Below, piece after piece: positions 4,990-10,143 of a stretch of 10,742 nt of DNA. The stretch's first letter is position 1; each line of letters begins with the position of its first letter. The notes beneath the pieces are model-generated. The model had not been told where the DNA came from. It made no database searches and worked only from the letters and a program-made list of their open reading frames with translations. A program made the translations under genes and the position numbers. The DNA lies in contig DATDGU010000374.1 of assembly GCA_036521915.1 (NCBI GenBank), positions 1 through 10,742 on the forward strand, read 5' to 3'. Origin of the DNA: PALSA-555 sp036521915 (GTDB lineage Bacteria; Actinomycetota; Acidimicrobiia; IMCC26256; PALSA-555).

Positions 4990-5676
4990 ATGAGACCCAA
5001 CGTGGAACTCACGCCCGAAGTGCCCCGGACACCTCGTGCGGCCGCGATCGCAGGCATCGTGTTCGCGCTCTTGTTCGCCGTCGTGGTCGTCGCGTTTCGC
5101 CTCGCGGTGCCAGCGAGTCCGAGCGACGCCGGAAGCGTGTTGACGAGTTCTTTTCAGCGTAACGCCGTGCACACGGCCCTCAACTTGGTGCCATTCTGCG
5201 GCGTCGCGTTCCTCTGGTTCATGGGCGTGGTCCGGTCGCAGATCGGTGATGCCGAAGACAAGTTCTTCTCCACTATCTACTTGGGTAGCGGCCTGCTCTT
5301 TGTCGCGATGCTCTTCGTGGTCGCAGCAATCGGCGGCGGGCTTCTTTCGCAGGCTGGCCGACAGCATGGTGCCATTCCTCTTGACGTGTGGAACTTCGCT
5401 CGACCCACGACTTACAGCCTCGTTACCAACTTTGGGATCAGGATGGCTGGCGTCTTCATCATCTCGACCTCCGCGATCGGTTTTCGCGTAGGCCTCATCG
5501 CCCACCGTTGGTTCGCTCGCATCGGCTTCTCGATCGGTGTGTTCCTCGTCCTAGTTGCCAGTGCTGTCCCATGGATCGAGCTGCTCTTTCCCGCGTGGGT
5601 CCTCTATATGAGCGTCGACCTGCTCATCCGAACGTTCACACACCGGGAGTCAGCCGCGACTTTCACCGGCTGCTGA
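4990..5676 (+). CDS. Six-helix integral membrane protein of unknown function
   Basis: The 228-residue product has about six membrane helices: 17-40 (A-I-A-G-I-V-F-A-L-L-F-A-V-V-V-V), 60-81 (L-N-L-V-P-F-C-G-V-A-F-L-W-F-M-G-V-V-R), 96-118, 145-165, 172-190 and 192-215. The L-V-P-F-x-G-x-A-F-L-W-F helix followed by G-D-x-E-D-K-F-F-S-T-I-Y-L-G-S-G resembles a widespread but uncharacterised actinobacterial membrane family; I recall no function for it. The short N terminus is cytoplasmic by its charge. The start rests on the ribosome binding site at 4980. It is transcribed away from the DUF1345-like gene, and its TGA overlaps the first base pairs of a decayed hairpin repeat. No transporter or enzyme motif is visible. 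Confidence 0.7.
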   Translation: MRPNVELTPEVPRTPRAAAIAGIVFALLFAVVVVAFRLAVPASPSDAGSVLTSSFQRNAVHTALNLVPFCGVAFLWFMGVVRSQIGDAEDKFFSTIYLGSGLLFVAMLFVVAAIGGGLLSQAGRQHGAIPLDVWNFARPTTYSLVTNFGIRMAGVFIISTSAIGFRVGLIAHRWFARIGFSIGVFLVLVASAVPWIELLFPAWVLYMSVDLLIRTFTHRESAATFTGC

Positions 5677-5700
5677 CCCTCGGCTCCCCGGACCGCTAGT
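5675..5700. repeat. Decayed hairpin repeat overlapping a stop codon
   Basis: GACCCTCGGCTC ... GGACCGCTAGT aligns to the family arms with several changes. It begins on the G and A of the TGA stop at 5674-5676, so this copy sits directly at the end of the membrane-protein gene. Confidence 0.45.
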
Positions 5701-5782
5701 AGGCGGCCCTCAAGCGCGCTAGTGGAACGCACCAGACATAGAGGTTCCGGCGATTTGGCGATCGGAACGTATGGTCAGTCGC

Positions 5783-5842
5783 CGTGCGCGTCGTGCCAGG
5801 TGTCGTGTCGAGCCTGGTCGCGCACGATTGCCGCGCGCGCGG
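5783..5842. repeat. Long two-part hairpin and adjacent CG palindrome
   Basis: CGTGCGCG (5783-5790) pairs with CGCGCACG (5819-5826). Within it CCAGG (5796-5800) pairs with CCTGG (5813-5817), giving a 44-base hairpin with an uneven internal loop. Four bases later CCGCGCGCGCGG (5831-5842) is a perfect alternating palindrome prone to cruciform or Z-DNA. Neither belongs to the 27-base family. Confidence 0.6.
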
Positions 5843-5938
5843 AGCACTCGTACAGCATGTAACCAGGACCTTGTGCGCCCTGCAGATTTCCCCTCCACAC
5901 AGTGCCAGGTATGCCGACGCCGGCAATGAGTTCGTATT

Positions 5939-5951
5939 GTTGTGTCACAAC
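5939..5951. promoter_or_regulatory. 13-base palindrome, possible operator
   Basis: GTTGTG and CACAAC flank a single T, making a perfect 13-base inverted repeat. It resembles a small dimeric-regulator site but lies more than 450 bases before the flavoprotein start and 260 after the previous gene, so its target is unclear. Confidence 0.3.
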
Positions 5952-6013
5952 CGTGATCTAAGTCGCCCGCCCTCGCGCTGTCCACCCGCCCAAGATCGGC
6001 TTCCTCTCGCCGC

Positions 6014-6040
6014 GACTGCGGACCCCGAACCCGCGACTAC
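6014..6040. repeat. Decayed hairpin repeat
   Basis: GACTGCGGACC ... AACCCGCGACTAC aligns to the family arms with several substitutions. It lies 55 bases before the perfect copy at 6095. Confidence 0.4.
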
Positions 6041-6094
6041 GCCGTGAAAAGGCGAAGGACAAGCACGAACGCGGCGCCCTCGGCAAGGTAATCC

Positions 6095-6121
6095 GACTCG
6101 CGGTCCAGGCGACCGCGAGTC
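6095..6121. repeat. Intergenic hairpin repeat, perfect copy (C-G variant)
   Basis: GACTCGCGGTC (6095-6105) and GACCGCGAGTC (6111-6121) are perfect reverse complements around CAGGC. The pair next to the loop is C-G. It lies more than 400 bases after the preceding gene and 286 before the next, so it is not tied closely to a gene end. Confidence 0.92.
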
Positions 6122-6128
6122 ACCTCCC

Positions 6129-6155
6129 GGCCGCAATTGTGTGGCTGCGGCCTTT
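6129..6155 (+). terminator. Hairpin followed by Ts (possible terminator)
   Basis: GGCCGCA (6129-6135) pairs with TGCGGCC (6146-6152) across a 10-base loop and is followed by TTT. It follows the perfect repeat by seven bases. It could end rightward transcription entering from the long gap before the flavoprotein promoter at 6395. Confidence 0.45.
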
Positions 6156-6394
6156 CGACTTCGCCAACACCACGAGCAGGCTCGCCGGAAGTTACGCAAG
6201 AGCGCCCCGGCGGCGACATGCCGCGACGGCTCTGCCTCCGAGCCGGGTGTGTCGCGCCCCAAACGCCGTGGGTCGCAGGGCCCCCCCCACAACGTCGACG
6301 CTGGAGTCATCCGTCGTCGTCGGGTGACACCGATGAACCCGTTGTCGCCGCGATCCGGAACGGGTACCACCTCGGCGGGCATTTCGTCCGTCAG

Positions 6395-6400
6395 TAATAT
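6395..6400 (+). promoter_or_regulatory. -10 box for a leaderless flavoprotein transcript
   Basis: TAATAT, an excellent TANNNT/TATAAT-type -10 in otherwise GC-rich DNA, ends seven bases before the GTG at 6408. No ribosome binding site precedes that GTG, so transcription probably begins at the start codon. No clear -35 is seen. Confidence 0.55.
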
Positions 6401-6407
6401 TGGTGCC

Positions 6408-7832
6408 GTGCCTGCTAGCTCGCTCGAGGTCGACTACGTCGTCGTTGGCGCGGGGGCTACCGGCTTGGCGTTCACCGACGCTCTCATCGGTGAGTCGGAC
6501 GCGACGGTTCTGATGGTCGACCGCCGCCATGGACCCGGCGGACATTGGAATGATGCCTATCCCTTCGTCCGGCTTCACCAGCCCTCGGCGTTCTACGGTG
6601 TCAACTCGCGCAACCTCGGCGAGGACCGAATCGACGCAACCGGCCCCAATGCCGGGTTTTACGAGCGAGCAACCGCCGCCGAGATCTGCCAGTACTTCCA
6701 AGCAGTCATGACGGACGTGCTGCTCGCGTCAGGCCGCGTGGAGTTCCTCTCGATGACCGATTGCACTCTCGACAAGCGCGGGCGCGTTCGAGTCGTCTCA
6801 AGGATGACGGGGACCGAGCGGGAGGTCACCGTCCGGCGCAAGGTCGTCGACGCGCGCTTTCTCGAGAGCTCGATACCGGCCACCCACACGCCGAAGTTCA
6901 CGCTGGATGACGGCGTGAACTTGATTCCGGTGAACGACCTCGTACGGACCGACCATCCTCCGGGTGGCTACGTCGTGATCGGCGCGGGGAAGACCGGCAT
7001 GGACGCATGCGGCTGGCTGCTCGAAACCGGCGTGAAACCTGACGACATCTCTTGGATCAAGCCCCGTGAGTCATGGGTCATCGAGCGGGCCACGTTTCAA
7101 CCGCGCGCGAAAGTCGGCAGCTTCATCACTGCGTGGGCTGCTGCCGTCGAGGCAGCTGCAGCGGCGGTGTCGGTTCCGGATCTCTTTGGCCGGCTGGAGG
7201 AGGCCGGAGAGCTGAAGCGGATCGACGCGTCCATCGATCCATCGATGTATCGCATGGCGATCCTCAGTGAGTTCGAGCTCGGTCAGCTCCGCCACATCGA
7301 GAACGTCGTTCGTGCCGGTCACGTCCGGCGCATCGAACCGCACCGGATACTTCTGCAAGACGCCGACGTCCGGACCCGAGCAGACGCGCTTTATGTCGAC
7401 TGCACCGCTGAAGGGCTCCCCAGGCCGCCGGCACAACCGATCTTCGAGCCACAGCGGATCACGATTCAACCGGTCAGAGAAGGGAGCCCGACCTTCAACG
7501 CGGCTCTGATTGGGTATCTCGAAGCGACGCGCGATGACATCGACGAACAGAGCGCACTTGTCCCAACGAACCCTTATCCGAGCGCGGCCGAGGATTGGAT
7601 CCGAGTGCGACACGTCGGGATGATCGCTCAACGCAGATGGGATCAGACACCTGATCTGAGCGACTGGATCGACAACTCGCGGCTCAATGTCGCCTCACAC
7701 CTAGCGGATCATGCCGCCGAACCCGGCGTCGGCCAGGCAATTGGGTCGTATTTTGAGAACGCCGATCGGGCGATTGACAACCTGGGCGCGCTTCGAGCCC
7801 AGCTGGGTGACGATGTCACCGCCGCTTCGTGA
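6408..7832 (+). CDS. Two-Rossmann flavoprotein, FMO-like FAD/NAD(P) oxidoreductase
   Basis: From the GTG at 6408 the product has 474 residues. The first dinucleotide fold is G-A-G-A-T-G (14-19) with D38 at the end of the second strand. It is followed by GGHWNDAYPFVRLHQPS, the region that contacts the flavin in flavin-containing monooxygenases and related oxidoreductases. A second fold, V-I-G-A-G-K-T-G-M-D (190-199), would bind NAD(P)H. The F-x-G-x3-H-x3-Y/F fingerprint of classical FMO and Baeyer-Villiger enzymes is not seen between them, so this is an FMO-like relative. The C-terminal part (L-Y-V-D-C-T-A-E-G) carries the usual late FAD segment. Substrate unknown; cytoplasmic. The frame is open back to 6141 and an ATG lies at 6333, but the promoter position and the usual distance of the Rossmann motif from the N terminus favour 6408. 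It converges on the cyclase gene. Confidence 0.75.
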   Translation: MPASSLEVDYVVVGAGATGLAFTDALIGESDATVLMVDRRHGPGGHWNDAYPFVRLHQPSAFYGVNSRNLGEDRIDATGPNAGFYERATAAEICQYFQAVMTDVLLASGRVEFLSMTDCTLDKRGRVRVVSRMTGTEREVTVRRKVVDARFLESSIPATHTPKFTLDDGVNLIPVNDLVRTDHPPGGYVVIGAGKTGMDACGWLLETGVKPDDISWIKPRESWVIERATFQPRAKVGSFITAWAAAVEAAAAAVSVPDLFGRLEEAGELKRIDASIDPSMYRMAILSEFELGQLRHIENVVRAGHVRRIEPHRILLQDADVRTRADALYVDCTAEGLPRPPAQPIFEPQRITIQPVREGSPTFNAALIGYLEATRDDIDEQSALVPTNPYPSAAEDWIRVRHVGMIAQRRWDQTPDLSDWIDNSRLNVASHLADHAAEPGVGQAIGSYFENADRAIDNLGALRAQLGDDVTAAS

Positions 7833-7882
7833 CGGGGCAGCCTCGGCGGGACGGGCTGACGACCGACCGGGCAGTGATGTTC

Positions 7883-7952
7883 GACCCACGGTTCACGGAT
7901 CGCGAGCCAGGTGACCTCGCAGGCCGAGACGCGGGGTTCTCCGAAGCTCGAG
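7883..7952. repeat. Two decayed hairpin repeats between convergent genes
   Basis: GACCCACGGTT, loop, GATCGCGAGCC (7883-7908) and GAGACGCGGGGTT ... GAAGCTCGAG (7926-7952) both align to the family with several substitutions. They fill the 145-base gap between the flavoprotein and cyclase stop codons. No intact copy remains here. Confidence 0.45.
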
Positions 7953-7977
7953 CATCGGCCCACGGCCGTTACGTGAC

Positions 7978-8790
7978 TTAGTCGCGCCACGCCACGGCGT
8001 ACATCGAGATCGGTTCGGGCATCCCCTTCAACGGAACCGCGCCGCGATCCTCAAATCGAAACTGCTTGCCGATACAGAGCTCGCGGACCGCTACGGAAAC
8101 CGCGATGTCTCCCGGTTCGGCAGCGTCGCAGAGCCGCGCCGCGAGCTGCACGGCCGCCCCGAAGAGGTCGTCGTGGTCGTCAGTCACCGGCTCACCGGCG
8201 CTGATGCCGATGCTGACGTGGAGCGGGATCGCCTCGCGCTCGTTGCGGTCGTTGAGCGCCGCCTGGACAGCGATCGCGAACCCGACGGCCGAGCTCACGG
8301 ATGTGAACGAAGCCATGATCCCGTCACCGGTGTGCTTCACCTCTCGCCCACCCTGGCTGGACAGCTCTGCCCGGACGACCTCGTTGTGGTCGCGCAGGAG
8401 AGCGAGGTGACCTTTGTCGCCGAGCTGTGCCGTCTGGGCGACCGAACCGCAGATGTCGGTGAAGACGATCGCCCGCATCGCGGGTGCCGTGTACGCCTCC
8501 CCGGGTGGATGCGCGGGAAGCGGACCCATCAGCGAGTTCAGCGGGACGTTCGGGTCGACCTCCACAAGGGCGTCGGCGACGAGCCCATGCGAATCACGGT
8601 GCACGGCCTCGACCGCATCCTTATCGGGCCCTTCGACCAGACAGAAGACCGAACGGCGATCGGGGTCGAACCAGTACGTGTGGTAATGGACGCCGTAACG
8701 TTTCTCGGCCTCGAGGTCGAGGCTATGAGCGTCGGCCAGCTGCTCGGCGGTCGCCGTGACCGCATCGTGACGATCCATGAACATCGGCAC
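7978..8790 (-). CDS. DUF4242/SCO4226-type domain fused to a class III nucleotidyl cyclase
   Basis: From the GTG at 8790 the product has 270 residues. Residues 1-79 begin M-P-M-F-M-D-R-H-D and include Y-H-T-Y-W-F-D-P and V-F-C-L-V-E-G-P, then V-H-R-D-S-H-G-L-V-A-D. This is the DUF4242 ferredoxin-like fold, whose member SCO4226 binds nickel. Residues 105-262 form a class III adenylate/guanylate cyclase catalytic domain: F-T-D-I (metal-binding D112), K-H-T-G-D-G (K152, metal-binding D156) and L-F-G-A-A-V-Q-L-A-A-R-L. Arg219 of the transition-state pair is kept, but the partner Asn is Gln (Q215). The Lys favours ATP as substrate. The arrangement suggests that ligand or metal binding by the first domain controls cyclic-nucleotide output. 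The start is set by a -10-like box six bases upstream. It converges on the flavoprotein gene and diverges from the triple-repeat membrane gene. No membrane helix. Confidence 0.85.
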   Translation of the reverse strand: MPMFMDRHDAVTATAEQLADAHSLDLEAEKRYGVHYHTYWFDPDRRSVFCLVEGPDKDAVEAVHRDSHGLVADALVEVDPNVPLNSLMGPLPAHPPGEAYTAPAMRAIVFTDICGSVAQTAQLGDKGHLALLRDHNEVVRAELSSQGGREVKHTGDGIMASFTSVSSAVGFAIAVQAALNDRNEREAIPLHVSIGISAGEPVTDDHDDLFGAAVQLAARLCDAAEPGDIAVSVAVRELCIGKQFRFEDRGAVPLKGMPEPISMYAVAWRD

Positions 8791-8796
8791 AACGCC

Positions 8797-8802
8797 AGCA
8801 TA
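8797..8802 (-). promoter_or_regulatory. -10 box for a leaderless cyclase transcript
   Basis: On the - strand TATGCT is followed by six bases (GGCGTT) and the GTG at 8790-8788. No Shine-Dalgarno sequence lies between. The spacing places the transcription start on the start codon; no -35 is convincing. Confidence 0.5.
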
Positions 8803-8920
8803 GAGGTGGGCGGACGCCGGCCGATCGGGCGCAGCTGTTCGGTGGCAGCCTCCGCCGCGTGGGCAACCTGAGGGGCAGCGATCGTCGCCTGCTCGAACCA
8901 TCCATCGGTCACCGGCAGAT

Positions 8921-8947
8921 GACTCGCGATCCAGCAAACCGCGAGTC
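8921..8947. repeat. Intergenic hairpin repeat, one stem mismatch
   Basis: GACTCGCGAT (8921-8930), loop CCAGCA, AACCGCGAGTC (8937-8947). One G-to-A change in the left arm gives an A-C mismatch; the rest is as in the perfect copies. It is the only clear copy in a divergent (promoter-to-promoter) gap. Confidence 0.88.
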
Positions 8948-9084
8948 TGCGGCCACGGGCACTGCCGGCCATTCGGGGGGTGCGCGACGAGGCCCAAAAC
9001 CATCGCTCCGTGTCCTGCTCAAGATCACGCGCAGGGACAAGGAGCATTTCGTAGCGGCAAGTCGAGTGTGCGACCTCATCCGGA

Positions 9085-9107
9085 TACGGTGACCTTGTCC
9101 GCGGACA
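9085..9107 (+). promoter_or_regulatory. Possible -10 box and 12-base palindrome before the triple-repeat membrane gene
   Basis: TACGGT (9085-9090) fits TANNNT. TGTCCGCGGACA (9096-9107) is a perfect 12-base palindrome that would overlap the transcription start and end ten bases before the ATG at 9117. This layout suits a repressor operator or a tiny leader hairpin. Neither is proven by sequence alone. Confidence 0.4.
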
Positions 9108-9116
9108 GTCCACTCG

Positions 9117-10061
9117 ATGCCCGCGACGGCTCCGAGCACTACCGTTCCTGCTCTGGATTCACGTCGCGCCGCTCGAATACGGGTTCGACTCCGGCTTCCC
9201 GAAGACTGGGCTGTCCTCGAGACTCGTGGCCCCGGGCCGTTCATCACCAGCGCGACGCTGCGCGATCCAGAGGGATCTGAGGTCTCCTGGACCTCGCGGT
9301 ATCACCGCAAGCACGAACAGGTGCTCGACAACCGCGGTGGTTCGACATGGTGGGCACCGGGCGCGATCGGTTGGTGGATCGGCGTGCTCTTCGCAGTTGG
9401 GTCGGTCCTATTCGCGCTGGGAGCGCTCCCGGGTTATTCGAGCGCCGTCGGCCTCACCGTCGACGGTACGACGTTCTTCATGGGCTCGCTCTTCTTCACA
9501 ACTGCGGGACTGCTGCAATATCTGGAAGTAGCGAACGCCCGACGCACGCCACCGGGGACGCGGGCACACCAACGATGGCGGCTCGTGACGTGGGAGCCGG
9601 ACCGCATCGACTGGTGGGCGACGTCCGTGCAGCTGCTGGGCACATTGTTCTTCAACGTCAGCACCTTTGCGGCACTGCGGGCGAGCACGGTTCATCAGAT
9701 GAACCGGCGCGTCTGGACGCCCGATGTCCTCGGCTGCATCTGCTTCCTCATCGCGAGTTGGCTCGCCTGGTGCGAGGTGTGTGATGGCCGATGGTGCTGG
9801 CCTCCACGAGGGTCCGCTTGGTGGATCGCGGGCGTGAACCTCACCGGCTCCGTGGCCTTCGGAGTTTCGGCCGTCGCGGCGCACGTAGTTCCCGCGACCC
9901 AGCAGGTCCGGAACGCAGCGCTCATGAACCTCGGCACGTTCATCGGCGCGATCGGCTTCCTCATCGGCGCGGTTCTTCTCCTGCCGGAACGCACGAGCAC
10001 CGCCCCACCCAAGGCGGTGCCCGGTGATGTCGCCGGCCCGACCACCGCGCCAGCCGTCTGA
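9117..10061 (+). CDS. Six-helix membrane protein made of three two-helix repeats (YrhK-like)
   Basis: The product has 314 residues. An N-terminal cytoplasmic part of about 78 residues (R-L-P-E-D-W-A-V-L-E) precedes six membrane helices. These form three units, each opening with the pattern W-x-P-x4-W-W-x7-G-x3-F: W79/P81/WW86-87/G95/F99, W159/P161/WW166-167/G175/F179 and W228/P230/WW235-236/G244/F248. Each unit then has a second helix starting with x-x-x-G (G123, G206, G273). The two-helix W-W type unit recalls YrhK-like domains; I know of no assigned function. The tail after residue 290 is Pro/Thr-rich and cytoplasmic. The ATG at 9117 is the first possible start after an in-frame stop at 9090; only a weak ribosome binding site (GGACAG) precedes it. 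It diverges from the cyclase gene and converges on the exported-protein gene. Confidence 0.75.
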   Translation: MPATAPSTTVPALDSRRAARIRVRLRLPEDWAVLETRGPGPFITSATLRDPEGSEVSWTSRYHRKHEQVLDNRGGSTWWAPGAIGWWIGVLFAVGSVLFALGALPGYSSAVGLTVDGTTFFMGSLFFTTAGLLQYLEVANARRTPPGTRAHQRWRLVTWEPDRIDWWATSVQLLGTLFFNVSTFAALRASTVHQMNRRVWTPDVLGCICFLIASWLAWCEVCDGRWCWPPRGSAWWIAGVNLTGSVAFGVSAVAAHVVPATQQVRNAALMNLGTFIGAIGFLIGAVLLLPERTSTAPPKAVPGDVAGPTTAPAV

Positions 10062-10074
10062 CGGCGACGGTCTC

Positions 10075-10104
10075 CCGACTCGCGGTCTAGGAACCGCGGG
10101 TCGG
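10075..10104. repeat. Intergenic hairpin repeat with one G-U pair
   Basis: CCGACTCGCGGT (10075-10086) pairs with ACCGCGGGTCGG (10093-10104). The single difference from the perfect arm makes a G-U wobble in RNA read from the + strand. The stem is 12 bp. It lies 14 bases after the membrane-protein stop codon, in an 82-base convergent gap. Confidence 0.88.
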
Positions 10105-10111
10105 CGCTGCC

Positions 10112-10125
10112 CCGCCATAGGGCGG
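10112..10125. terminator. Small GC hairpin between convergent genes
   Basis: CCGCC (10112-10116) pairs with GGCGG (10121-10125) around ATAG. It lies 18 bases past the stop of the leftward exported-protein gene. The stem is short and no U tract follows on the - strand, so it is a weak terminator candidate that may act together with the repeat hairpin beside it. Confidence 0.35.
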
Positions 10126-10143
10126 CTCAGTAAAAGGCACGTA

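Larger units (their letters stand above)
5701..6394. other. Intergenic region of about 700 bases, structured, no gene seen
   Basis: This is the longest non-coding stretch. It holds in order: a 6-bp inverted repeat GTTCCG/CGGAAC (5744-5768); a long two-part hairpin (5783-5826); a 12-base alternating CG palindrome (5831-5842); a 13-base palindrome (5939-5951); a decayed repeat (6014-6040); a perfect family hairpin (6095-6121); and a second hairpin followed by Ts (6129-6155). The reading frame of the downstream flavoprotein stays open back to 6141, but that extension is basic and proline/arginine-rich and looks non-coding. Other frames are equally unconvincing. A structured RNA is possible; none is recognised. 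Confidence 0.55.
8803..9116. other. Divergent intergenic region, about 310 bases, no gene seen
   Basis: The gap lies between the leftward cyclase gene and the rightward membrane-protein gene. It contains one near-intact family hairpin (8921-8947), a possible -10 TACGGT (9085-9090) and a 12-base palindrome (9096-9107). The hairpin here lies between two promoters, not after gene ends, so the family cannot consist only of terminators. The open frames passing through are shadows. Confidence 0.6.

Noticed and set aside
5696..5985. Small - strand frames in the long gap
   Set aside because: They are rich in Cys, Arg and Thr, resemble no family, lack ribosome binding sites and run across inverted repeats.
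6141..6407. N-terminal extension of the flavoprotein to 563 residues
   Set aside because: The frame is open, but the extension is arginine- and proline-rich without domain character, overlaps a hairpin followed by Ts, and places the Rossmann motif about 100 residues in. The TAATAT box before the GTG at 6408 gives a better start.
8173..8871. 232-residue + strand frame opposite the cyclase gene
   Set aside because: It is antisense to a clear cyclase domain and is open only because of high-GC codon bias.
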